Shown piece by piece: positions 7,788 through 15,050 of a stretch of DNA of 39,695 nucleotides. The notes below the pieces were generated by a model that had not been told where the DNA came from, ran no database searches, and worked only from the letters and a program-made list of their open reading frames with translations. Within the stretch, counting starts at the first letter, position 1. Each line of letters opens with the position of its first letter. Both the position numbers and the translations under genes were made by a program. Origin of the DNA: an uncultured Porphyromonadaceae bacterium (GTDB lineage: Bacteria > Bacteroidota > Bacteroidia > Bacteroidales > Muribaculaceae); assembly GCA_945873625.1 (NCBI GenBank), contig CAMCDS010000021.1:1-39695 (forward strand), written 5' to 3'.

Positions 7788-9290
7788 GTGAACAGCGACG
7801 ACACCCTTCCCAAGCGGGAAGACGACATAAAGTCAAGGCAAAGCGGCGACGACAACAGTTATCGCAGCATCCTCAAGGGCACCTCCGCATTCGGGGGTGT
7901 CCAGCTTTTCCAGATACTCATCAATCTGGTGAGGGGAAAATTCGTGGCCGTCATCCTCGGCCCCGACGGATGGGGCGTGTCGTCGCTCCTCGCGTCGGCC
8001 ATGGCCTCGATACAGCAGTTCGCGTCGCTCGGACTCAATCTGGCGATAGTCAACGAGGTGGCCGCCTCGAAAGACGACCCCGGACGCCTCTCGCGTGCCC
8101 TGGCGGTGGGGAAGAGGCTGGTGATGGCTACGTCGCTCACCGGCGCTCTCGTCTGCCTGCTCTTCTCTGTGCCGCTCAGTGTGTTCACGTTCGGCAGCGG
8201 CGACCGTGCCCTGTGGTTCGCCCTGCTCGGCATAGCGGTATTCTTTTCGATAGCCGGAGCCGGACTGATGTCGGTGCTTCAGGGGCTCCGGTGCGTGAGG
8301 CGCCTTTCGCTGGCCTCGCTTGTCGGTGCCTCGTCGGGTCTCGTCTTCGGCGTGCCCCTCTACTGGCTTTTCGGCATCCACGGCATAGTGCCGGCCATGA
8401 TACTGCTCGCTCTCTCCAACTTTACCTTCTATTTCATTTCCGTCAGGCGGGAGCTGCGCGGGCATCCGCGCGCGAGGTTTCTATGGGCGGAACACAGGCC
8501 GCTGGTGCGTAAACTTATAGGTCTGGGAGTGGTGATGATGGCCTCGTCGCTGATAGGCACTCTGGTGAGCTATGCCATATCGGCATGGATACGCCATGCC
8601 GGCTCGATGACCGACGTGGGACTCTATCAGGCCGCCAACTCGGCCACCGGACAGTATGTCGGTCTGGTGTTCGCCGCCATGAGCCTCGACTATCTTCCCC
8701 GTCTTTCAGCCGCCTCGGCAGACCGCGCTAAACTCAGCGACGTGGTCAACCGGCAGACCGAGATAGTGTCGCTCATCATCGCCCCGATAGTCGTGGCCGT
8801 GATGCTGTCAACTCCACTCATCATCCGCGTGCTCTTCACCGGCGAGTTTCTCGCGGTGGCTGAACTGCTGCGCTGGATGGCCTTCGGAGTGCTTTTCAAA
8901 GGACTGATGTATCCCCTCGGCTACATCTCGTTTGCCCGCGAAGACAAGCGCCTCTTCTTCTGGCTTGAAGGGGTGATGAGCAACATGATGACACTCGTGC
9001 TCAGCGTCGGCTTCTACCGGTGGTTCGGCCTCGTCGGACTGGGAATGGCTCTCGTGGCCGACTGTTCGATATGCCTTCTGGTCTATCTGTGCGTTACGCG
9101 CCGCCGCTATTCGGTGGTCTATACAGGGCGCACGGCTCTGTCGGTAGTTGTTTCGGTAGTGATAGCCGGAGCCGGATTTGCCGCCTCGTTCCTCTCCGCC
9201 ACTGCCGTGTCCTGCGCGCTCATGTCGACAGTGCTCGTCATCTCCCTCCTCCTCTCCGTCCTCCGCCTCCTCCGCCTCCTCCGGAAGTAG
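7788..9290 (+). CDS. Polysaccharide (O-antigen type) flippase, MATE/MOP superfamily
   Basis: Encodes 500 residues with about 12-14 predicted transmembrane helices. It belongs to the Wzx/polysaccharide-synthesis flippase group: NSYRSILKGTSAFGGVQLFQ at the N-terminus, then VRGKFVAVILGPDGWG, is the usual opening of Bacteroidota members. These proteins move undecaprenol-linked glycans across the inner membrane. The start chosen is GTG at 7788, because no ATG lies before the conserved N-terminal region in this frame. It is 27 bp after porN and probably in the same transcript. T9SS cargo is commonly attached to an anionic LPS, so a glycan flippase here may be functionally linked; that is inference. 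The C-terminus (about 9239-9287) is Leu/Arg-rich and encoded by a pyrimidine-rich tract. Confidence 0.85.
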   Translation: MNSDDTLPKREDDIKSRQSGDDNSYRSILKGTSAFGGVQLFQILINLVRGKFVAVILGPDGWGVSSLLASAMASIQQFASLGLNLAIVNEVAASKDDPGRLSRALAVGKRLVMATSLTGALVCLLFSVPLSVFTFGSGDRALWFALLGIAVFFSIAGAGLMSVLQGLRCVRRLSLASLVGASSGLVFGVPLYWLFGIHGIVPAMILLALSNFTFYFISVRRELRGHPRARFLWAEHRPLVRKLIGLGVVMMASSLIGTLVSYAISAWIRHAGSMTDVGLYQAANSATGQYVGLVFAAMSLDYLPRLSAASADRAKLSDVVNRQTEIVSLIIAPIVVAVMLSTPLIIRVLFTGEFLAVAELLRWMAFGVLFKGLMYPLGYISFAREDKRLFFWLEGVMSNMMTLVLSVGFYRWFGLVGLGMALVADCSICLLVYLCVTRRRYSVVYTGRTALSVVVSVVIAGAGFAASFLSATAVSCALMSTVLVISLLLSVLRLLRLLRK

Positions 9291-9353
9291 CTGAGCCACA
9301 CGCCTGCGCATGGCCGGAGCCTCGGGGACGGCTGATTGTTTGGGAAAGGGCTG

Positions 9354-10691
9354 TCAGCGGAGGAGCTTCTGCATTCTGGGGAGGGCGCCTGAGAGGCAGA
9401 ACACCACCAGGTGGTCGCCGGCCATGATGCGCGTGTCGCCGCCTACGAGCATTCCGCGACCGTCGCGGATGAGTCCGCCGAGCGTGGTGCCTTTCGGAAA
9501 TTTCAAATCCCTTACTGCCGCCGAGGTTATCCCGGCCCCTTCCCGAACCACTATCTCGGCCACTTCGGCGTCTTCGATGGCCAGGCAGCGCGGAGTCGGG
9601 AGGATGGAGTCGAGCATCATCTGGTAGATGCAGCTCGACGTGAGTAGCTTCTTGTTGATTAGAGTGTCGATGTCGAGGCTGTCGGCTTCCGAAAAATACT
9701 GCATGTCTTCGATTTCGGCCACCGTTTTGGCCACCCCGAAGTCGCGCGCCACGAGGCAGCTGACTATGTTGGTCTCCGACGAGTCGGTGAGCGCGAGGAA
9801 GGCGTCCATGTCGCGCAGTTTCTCTTCGCGCAGCACGTCGAGGTCGCGGTAGTCGGCATTGACCACCGTAACGTTGCTGCCGGTGGCTTCGAGCAGCCTT
9901 CGGCACCGTTTCCGGTCGGGGTCGATCACTGTCAGGTCGCGCGGCGTCGTGAGGTTGGCGCATAAGACGCGTGTCATCTTTCCGGCCCCGGCCACCATCA
10001 CTTTCCTTATATGGGGATTGGCCCGTCCGCATAGTCTCGCCAGCTCGGCCTCCTCACCTCCGGCGAGGGTGAACCACACCATGTCGCGCCCGAGGATTGT
10101 GTCGTCGCCGCGGGGTATGATTGTGTCGTTGCCCCGGCGTATTGCCGCCACGTGGAATCCGTGGACGCTCTTCCCGAACTCACGCATCGCCATTCCGTCG
10201 ATAGGCGCTCCGGGTCGAATCTTGGCTCCGGCCACCACGATGGCACCGTCGTGGATAGAATAGCGGTTGCGCAGCCAGGCGTGGTCGAGCGTGGCGGCTA
10301 TGGCCTTCGAGGCGAGATATTCGGGATAGACGAGGGTGTCGATTCCGAGACGCTGCATGAGATGCCTGCTGCCGGCGTCGATGAGTTCAGGATTGTCGAT
10401 GCGTGCCATAGTCTTCACGGCTCCCATCGACTTGGCGAGCTGCGCGGACACGATGTTGGAATTGCCCCACGGGGTAACGGCCACGAAGAGGTCGCATCCG
10501 GCTGCTCCGGCCTCACGCAGGGCCGAGAGAGAGGTGGCCTCCCCCTCGAATGTCATGATATTGTGGCGCGAGTCCATGTCGGTAAGACGGTCGGTGTCGG
10601 TGCCCATCAGCACCACGTCCTGGTCTTCGCGCGACAGCTGGCGTGCGAGATGCGATCCGGTATCCCCGTCTCCGGCTATGATTATTTTCAT
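9354..10691 (-). CDS. trkA: Trk potassium uptake regulatory subunit TrkA
   Basis: Encodes 445 residues. Two RCK-type NAD-binding halves are visible. The first opens KIIIAGDGDTGSHLA with the GxGxxG loop at residues 7-12; the second opens KVMVAGAGKMTRVL at about residue 230, with a degenerate last Gly. Each half is followed by a TrkA_C-like segment (about 140-220 and 365-445). TrkA is the cytoplasmic nucleotide-binding gate of TrkH/TrkG K+ channels. The start at 10691 overlaps the stop of the upstream glycosyltransferase in an ATGA, which settles it and implies coupled translation. Its partner trkH is in this window but about 14 kb away, which is unusual. Confidence 0.92.
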   Translation of the reverse strand: MKIIIAGDGDTGSHLARQLSREDQDVVLMGTDTDRLTDMDSRHNIMTFEGEATSLSALREAGAAGCDLFVAVTPWGNSNIVSAQLAKSMGAVKTMARIDNPELIDAGSRHLMQRLGIDTLVYPEYLASKAIAATLDHAWLRNRYSIHDGAIVVAGAKIRPGAPIDGMAMREFGKSVHGFHVAAIRRGNDTIIPRGDDTILGRDMVWFTLAGGEEAELARLCGRANPHIRKVMVAGAGKMTRVLCANLTTPRDLTVIDPDRKRCRRLLEATGSNVTVVNADYRDLDVLREEKLRDMDAFLALTDSSETNIVSCLVARDFGVAKTVAEIEDMQYFSEADSLDIDTLINKKLLTSSCIYQMMLDSILPTPRCLAIEDAEVAEIVVREGAGITSAAVRDLKFPKGTTLGGLIRDGRGMLVGGDTRIMAGDHLVVFCLSGALPRMQKLLR

Positions 10692-11428
10692 TGCAGTTTG
10701 CGTTTGATGGCTCTCGGTATAAATTCTAAATGGCGCCCTACGGTTTTCATCAGTCCGTAATGATTGCTCATTATCCTGAAGCGTTCGGCGAGCGATGTCT
10801 TGTGGTTGTGTCCGGTGAGACCGTCGGCCAGATAGTGGATGGCGTTCATTCGGAGGTTTACGCACCGGCGCGGAGATGTCGCGGCCAGGCAGCGCACGGT
10901 CCAGTCGTAGTCGGCCGAGAAGCGGTAGGCGAGGTCGTAGTCGGGGGCCACCGAGCGGCGCACCATGAATGCCTGATGGCATACGAGCATCCCGTGGGAG
11001 AAACTTTCGAAAGTGAGTATCTCGGGTGCCGAGAGGTGGCGCGGGCCGATTACGTTGCGGTCGGCGTCCACGAGGAGCGTATCGGCATAGATGATGTCGG
11101 TCTCGGGCGAGGCAGCCTTCGCGTAGGCCTCCAGCACTCCGGCGTCGGCGAATGAGTCGCCGGCGTTGAGAAAGAGGATGTATTTCCCCCGGGCGGCGTG
11201 CAGCCCCTTGTTCATGGCGTCGTAGAGGCCGCGGTCGCGCTCGCTGATGATGCGTAGGTCGGGCAGCCCCTCGCGGCGGGCGAGAGTGAGGGTGTCGTCG
11301 GTCGAGGCTCCGTCCACTATCAGGTGTTCGAAATCCTTAAACGTCTGTTCCTTTACCGAGCGAAGGGTAGGGACTATCGTGCCGGCGGCATTGTATGTTA
11401 CTGTTACAATAGAAATGAGCGGGTTCAT
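10688..11428 (-). CDS. Glycosyltransferase family 2
   Basis: Encodes 246 residues. The GT-A fold opens with PLISIVTVTYNAAGTI, followed by the nucleotide-binding LIVDGASTDDT (about residues 37-47) and a donor/metal-site region YILFLNAGDSF. This subgroup, with RGLYDAMNKG and NAGD, is common in O-antigen and capsule clusters (WcaA/PGL-like transferases). It likely adds a sugar to a lipid-linked glycan at the inner membrane face. The start at 11428 leaves the conserved N-terminus intact; an upstream in-frame ATG would only add nine unconserved residues. It is the first gene of a two-gene unit with trkA, which it overlaps by 4 bp. Confidence 0.85.
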   Translation of the reverse strand: MNPLISIVTVTYNAAGTIVPTLRSVKEQTFKDFEHLIVDGASTDDTLTLARREGLPDLRIISERDRGLYDAMNKGLHAARGKYILFLNAGDSFADAGVLEAYAKAASPETDIIYADTLLVDADRNVIGPRHLSAPEILTFESFSHGMLVCHQAFMVRRSVAPDYDLAYRFSADYDWTVRCLAATSPRRCVNLRMNAIHYLADGLTGHNHKTSLAERFRIMSNHYGLMKTVGRHLEFIPRAIKRKLQ

Positions 11429-11449
11429 TTTTGCGAGTCTTACAGAACA

Positions 11450-11480
11450 CAAAATTATGAAAAACCTACCGTATAAAAAA
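11450..11480 (-). promoter_or_regulatory. Promoter of glycosyltransferase-trkA unit
   Basis: On the minus strand, TAATTTTG (11457-11450) matches the Bacteroidota -7 box TAnnTTTG. A TTTT lies 19 bp upstream in place of the -33 TTTG. Transcription would begin near 11443, about 15 nt before the start codon. Confidence 0.55.
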
Positions 11481-11496
11481 TTTTTTGCTCTATTTT

Positions 11497-11527
11497 TTTG
11501 CCGTGTGGAAATAAACGCCTAATTTTG
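11497..11527 (+). promoter_or_regulatory. Ferredoxin promoter (TTTG-N19-TAATTTTG)
   Basis: TTTG at 11497-11500 and TAATTTTG at 11520-11527 are separated by 19 bp, an exact match to the primary-sigma promoter of Bacteroidota. The start site would be near 11533, giving a leader of about 80 nt. Confidence 0.8.
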
Positions 11528-11612
11528 CACCTGCAAAGGGTCGCGGCCCGCAAGGACGGCGGCTCTGTGCAAAACCCTAACTCGAACACAACTAACTTAA
11601 ATCAACACAACT

Positions 11613-11780
11613 ATGGCTTACGTAATTGGCGATAACTGTGTGGCTTGCGGCACCTGCGAGCCCGTTTGCCCCGTAGGAGCTATCACTCCCGGCGACATCT
11701 ATCACATCAACCCCGACGAGTGCATCAGCTGCGGCAGCTGCGCTCAGGTCTGCCCCTCCGACGCTATCAGCGAGGGATAA
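11613..11780 (+). CDS. 2[4Fe-4S] ferredoxin
   Basis: Encodes 55 residues from the ATG at 11613 to TAA at 11780. It has two complete bacterial-type cluster motifs: C9-x2-C12-x2-C15-x3-C19-Pro and C37-x2-C40-x2-C43-x3-C47-Pro, the clostridial-type arrangement. It would carry low-potential electrons in the cytoplasm, for example for pyruvate or 2-oxoacid:ferredoxin oxidoreductases and Rnf or hydrogenase systems of anaerobes. It stands alone between a strong promoter and a terminator, which suggests high, independent expression. Neighbouring glycosyltransferases appear unrelated. All eight Cys ligands are present, so the call is firm. Confidence 0.96.
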   Translation: MAYVIGDNCVACGTCEPVCPVGAITPGDIYHINPDECISCGSCAQVCPSDAISEG

Positions 11781-11803
11781 ACCCACAGGCGGAAACATCC
11801 CAA

Positions 11804-11847
11804 AATGCGTCTCTGTCGCTTCGGCGATGGAGACGCATCTGTTTTTT
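11804..11847 (+). terminator. Terminator after ferredoxin
   Basis: ATGCGTCTC (11805-11813) pairs with GAGACGCAT (11830-11838), followed by GTTTTTT. It has the full stem-plus-U-run form. It lies between the ferredoxin and the convergent minus-strand glycosyltransferase. Confidence 0.9.
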
Positions 11848-11868
11848 CGGGGAGGATGGCGGTTGCCG

Positions 11869-12693
11869 TCAGCGGTCGAACACGCGACGGCGGCGGGCTT
11901 TGGCCACTCCGCTCAGCCATGCCCGCACGTAGGCCATGCGGCTCAGCCTCCCTTCTCCCCCGGCCTCGCGCATTGCGTGGGCGGCCATCCTGAGCGGCCA
12001 GTCGATTGGATGGATATGGCTGATTATGGCTGCCTTCGCCTCGATGAAAGCCGGGTCGTTGCGCCTTCTGATGCCGGTGGAGTCGCCCGGGTGGAAACAT
12101 ACGGTGGCAGGCACGAAAGCGCAGCTCAGACCCTTGCGCATGGCCTCTTCGACGAAAAGGGCGTCTTCGCCCGAAGGGAAGAGGGAAGCCACGCCAAACC
12201 ATGGGTTGAAGTCCACTCCCGCCCGTAAGGCGGCTTCACGCCGGAAGGCTATCTCCACGCAGCTCACATAGTAGTTGCGGGGCGCTTCGCGCAGGTCGCA
12301 TTCCGCGTCGGGGTAGCGCTTCTCCTTGCCGTCGGTGGCATATCGGAATGTGAGCAGGTCGCGCTTGGGGCGGCTGTCGAAGGCTTCGATCACGCCCAGC
12401 AGCCCTTCGGGCGTGTAGCGGAGGTCGTCGTCGGCAGCCAGCACCAGCGGAGCCGTGGCTGCCGCGAGGCAGAGCTTCCGGTTGAGACCCGATCCGCGGG
12501 TAGCGCTCCTTTCTATCCGGAAGTCGTCGCGCTCAGCGAGTTCGCGGGGCATGTCGGCCTCTCCGTCGGGCATCTGCCAGCTCACGAGATACTCCACTCC
12601 CTCCACGCGGGGATAGCATCCGGCCGCCACCCGGCGTATACCCTCGGCACCGAACGTGCATATCATCACCTGCAGGCGTAGCTGAGCGCTCAT
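11869..12693 (-). CDS. Glycosyltransferase family 2-like protein
   Basis: Encodes 274 residues. It starts LQVMICTFGAEGIRR, has VLAADDDLRYTPEGL with the acidic DDD typical of the GT-A metal/donor site (about residues 86-88), and contains SGEDALFVEEAMRKG, which resembles the ED general-base region of GT2 enzymes. The C-terminus is Arg-rich. Members are annotated as glycosyltransferases in Bacteroidota glycan loci; the sugar and acceptor cannot be predicted. Its ATG at 12693 overlaps the TGA of the upstream glycosyltransferase (ATGA), which fixes the start and shows translational coupling. Confidence 0.75.
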   Translation of the reverse strand: MSAQLRLQVMICTFGAEGIRRVAAGCYPRVEGVEYLVSWQMPDGEADMPRELAERDDFRIERSATRGSGLNRKLCLAAATAPLVLAADDDLRYTPEGLLGVIEAFDSRPKRDLLTFRYATDGKEKRYPDAECDLREAPRNYYVSCVEIAFRREAALRAGVDFNPWFGVASLFPSGEDALFVEEAMRKGLSCAFVPATVCFHPGDSTGIRRRNDPAFIEAKAAIISHIHPIDWPLRMAAHAMREAGGEGRLSRMAYVRAWLSGVAKARRRRVFDR

Positions 12694-13757
12694 CCGGCAA
12701 GTATCTTTTCAAGCCGCGCGGCAACGGCGTCGGCTTCGTGGTAGCGTCGCATGAACTCGCGACCGGCCTCGCCCCGCTCCTCCAGCAGCTGCGGCGAAGC
12801 TATCAGCCTGCGCAATTCTTCTTCAAGAGCCTCTTCGTTGTCGGGAGCCGCGCATACTGTCGGAACCTCCGCAGGGTCGGCTCCGAGGAAAGCCGCATAT
12901 TCCGGCTGGGCACCCCCCACGGCCACGCATCCGGCCGCCATGGCGTCGAGGGCGTGGGGTCCGGGAGCATACGAGTTGCAGTTGTCGAACATTATCACAG
13001 GACGTTCCGGGTCGGCGGCGGCGAGACTCCCCTTCACGAGCGCGCAGTCGTCGGGCATTTCGGCCGCCAGACGCTCGGCCAGGTGGCGGAGCAGGTCGCG
13101 TCCGTAGAGCAGGTCGTCGTTCCAGCTGCCGGGCACCACGAGCTGCACCTTGCCGCTACGGCGGCGCTCCGGGGCGGCCGCTACCGGGCGGGGCGCCGGA
13201 AGAGCCGGAATTTCGCGTCCCCTTACAGCCTCGAAGATGGCCTGCGTCTCGGGTGAGGCCGCGGCCACGCCGGCGATGCGCGTGTGGAACCAGCGCACAT
13301 AGTCGCGCCTGTCGCCTCCGAGCTGCGAGTATTCGGCCTCGGGCGTGCAGTCGGTCAGCGGCGTCTTGTCTTTCCCCGTGCGGAACGGCGAGAAGCGGAA
13401 CATCTCCCCCTTGCGGCAGGCGTCCACATAGAAGAAATCGGGCTTCATGGCCGTCAGAAAGAGCTTGCCGTTGCTCTCTTCGAGGCGCCGGGTGATATAG
13501 GCCAGGCGTCCGGGGCGGAGGCTGAAATATTCAGGATGGTCCACCTGCACCACATCGTAGCCCGACAGACGCGGCAGCATCTGCATGAGCCGGTAGAGAT
13601 ATGTCATGCCGCCCAGCAGGCCCGAGGGCGGGTTGAGCCTGATGCTGCCGTTGCCGTCGGGCCCGGAGACCACGTCGGCCTGATGTCCGCGGGCGCGCAA
13701 AGCCCGCGCCAGAATCGAATGTATCTTCTGGTAATCGCCTATGAACAGGATTTTCAT
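12690..13757 (-). CDS. Glycosyltransferase, family 1/4-like (GT-B)
   Basis: Encodes 355 residues from the ATG at 13757. The N-terminus MKILFIGDYQKIHSILARAL is a Rossmann start as in GT-B transferases. The C-terminal half shows a nucleotide-sugar-binding pattern, HALDAMAAGCVAVGGAQPEY, matching the ALDAMAxGxPVV-type motif. It probably transfers a sugar from a nucleotide donor to a lipid- or protein-linked glycan. The start follows a -7 box so closely that the mRNA may be leaderless (see the divergent promoter region). It overlaps the next gene by 4 bp. Confidence 0.78.
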   Translation of the reverse strand: MKILFIGDYQKIHSILARALRARGHQADVVSGPDGNGSIRLNPPSGLLGGMTYLYRLMQMLPRLSGYDVVQVDHPEYFSLRPGRLAYITRRLEESNGKLFLTAMKPDFFYVDACRKGEMFRFSPFRTGKDKTPLTDCTPEAEYSQLGGDRRDYVRWFHTRIAGVAAASPETQAIFEAVRGREIPALPAPRPVAAAPERRRSGKVQLVVPGSWNDDLLYGRDLLRHLAERLAAEMPDDCALVKGSLAAADPERPVIMFDNCNSYAPGPHALDAMAAGCVAVGGAQPEYAAFLGADPAEVPTVCAAPDNEEALEEELRRLIASPQLLEERGEAGREFMRRYHEADAVAARLEKILAG

Positions 13758-13761
13758 GGCG

Positions 13762-13799
13762 CAAAAGTAGGCATTTTTATTGAAAGTTTTGTAACTTTG
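13762..13799. promoter_or_regulatory. Divergent pair of -7 boxes in a 46-bp intergenic gap
   Basis: The gap between the two start codons (13758-13803) holds TACTTTTG on the minus strand (13769-13762) and TAACTTTG on the plus strand (13792-13799). Each ends 4 bp before its ATG. With the usual spacing to the transcription start, both mRNAs would begin at or next to the start codon. No good -33 TTTG was found for either. Confidence 0.6.
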
Positions 13800-13803
13800 C
13801 GCT

Positions 13804-14745
13804 ATGAATCCTACTTTGACGGTAATCGTCCCCGTTTTCAACCGCGCCCATATTGTGAGGGATACCCTCGACAGTATCGCCCGCCAGCGGGTGGCGCCCG
13901 ACTGTCTGATAGTGGTCGACAATAATTCCACGGATGCCTCGGCAGAGACCGTGAAGCAATGGATTTCAGAATACTCGGGTCCGATGCGGTGTGAGTTCGC
14001 CTCCGAGCCGAAGCCCGGCTCTGCCGCCGCACGCAACCGCGGTCTGGCGCTTGCCGACACCGAGCTTGTCAGCTTCTTCGATTCAGACGACAAGGTGCGC
14101 CCCGATTATGCGGAGTCGATAAAGGAAGCGTTCTCCTCCGACCCGCAGCTCGACCTCGTATACTGGGCGGTGAAGCATCATCCCATCGCCGGGCGTCCGC
14201 GCAGGCTGCGGTTCAGCTCGCGGGGCGACATAGCCTTTCAGATATTCCATTCCTTCCTTGCCACGCAGCGCTTCGCCGTGAAGCGCGACTTCTTCATCCG
14301 CGTCGAAGGGTGGGACGAGAGCGTATTCGTCTGGAACGACTGGGAGCTGGGCATCCGTATGCTGCTCCATCATCCGCGCATGCGCTCCATTCCGAGAGTG
14401 CTCGCCGACACCTACGCGCAGGCCGACAGCATCACCGGCCCGTCGTTCTTCTCGCGCCGCGAGAAGATAGAGTGGGCTCTTGGCCGTGCCGAGGCCGACA
14501 TACGCCGCTATGCCTCTGCCGACCGTCTGCACCTGCTCTCGCTCCTCGACCTGCGCCGCGCCATCCTGGCCGGCCTCTACCGCCGCGAGGGGAACGAGGC
14601 CGCCGGCCGCCGTCTGCTCGCCGAGGCGGTGGAATCGGCCCGGCTTCTTCCCGGGGGAGAGCGTCTGGCCCGTCTCTGCCGCACGGCCGCCTCGCTCACG
14701 TCGCTCGGCATGCGCGGCGCCGACCGCCTCAGTCTGCTGGTCTGA
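13804..14745 (+). CDS. Glycosyltransferase family 2
   Basis: Encodes 313 residues. The conserved GT-A blocks are clear: LTVIVPVFNRAHIVRDTLDS at the N-terminus, LIVVDNNSTDAS (about residues 35-46), then LVSFFDSDDKVRPDYAE with the DSDD donor/metal site (about 90-95) and VWNDWELGIRML (about 175-186) in the acceptor/general-base region. The C-terminal 90 residues are helical and Arg/Leu-rich. It would add a sugar during surface glycan synthesis. It is transcribed away from the other glycosyltransferases, with a -7 box 4 bp before its ATG. Confidence 0.85.
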   Translation: MNPTLTVIVPVFNRAHIVRDTLDSIARQRVAPDCLIVVDNNSTDASAETVKQWISEYSGPMRCEFASEPKPGSAAARNRGLALADTELVSFFDSDDKVRPDYAESIKEAFSSDPQLDLVYWAVKHHPIAGRPRRLRFSSRGDIAFQIFHSFLATQRFAVKRDFFIRVEGWDESVFVWNDWELGIRMLLHHPRMRSIPRVLADTYAQADSITGPSFFSRREKIEWALGRAEADIRRYASADRLHLLSLLDLRRAILAGLYRREGNEAAGRRLLAEAVESARLLPGGERLARLCRTAASLTSLGMRGADRLSLLV

Positions 14746-14808
14746 CGCGCCCCTGACTCGGCCCGACTCGCGAAATCAGCATAATAATCTGAGATTTATG
14801 TTAAAAAA

Positions 14809-14840
14809 CTTGCATCAGGGGCGAAAAATGATTAACTTTG
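14809..14840 (+). promoter_or_regulatory. rpsA promoter
   Basis: CTTG (14809-14812, one mismatch to TTTG) and TAACTTTG (14833-14840) are separated by 20 bp. The start site would be near 14847, leaving a leader of about 200 nt before rpsA. Confidence 0.75.
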
Positions 14841-14846
14841 CGCCGC

Positions 14847-15050
14847 TTTAAGGTATATGCCTGCTGAAAGTGGTGGCATCGTTTTGATTGTCAGATTGAT
14901 ACGAAGCCTTGTTCCGACAATCGCGGATATGCCTTGACGCAAGAGATAACCAACACCATTTATTAACCCTTTTTTTCAGGTGTCCCCGGCCGGATATGTT
15001 CCGGCCAGTCCGTCTTCCGGACGCGGAGCGGCGCCTGAGCCCAATTTTTA
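14847..15050 (+). promoter_or_regulatory. Structured 5' leader of rpsA
   Basis: The non-coding stretch 14746-15050 holds the rpsA promoter and this leader. In the 5' half, AAGGTATAT (14850-14858) can pair with ATATGCCTT (14927-14935), enclosing a perfect GATTGTC/GACAATC stem (14886-14892 with 14916-14922). Next comes CCCTTTTTTT. In the 3' half, TCAGGTG (14976-14982) pairs with CGCCTGA (15032-15038), enclosing GGCCGG/CCGGCC (14988-15006) and GTCCG/CGGAC (15008-15022): a three-way junction ending 12 nt before the ATG. S1 proteins are known to repress their own mRNA in E. coli, so autoregulation is plausible here but inferred. Confidence 0.55.

Noticed and set aside
9239..9287. CCTCCTCC-type simple repeat at the end of the flippase gene
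   Set aside because: It is an in-frame coding run for Leu/Arg residues and is explained by codon bias; no clean repeat unit stands out.
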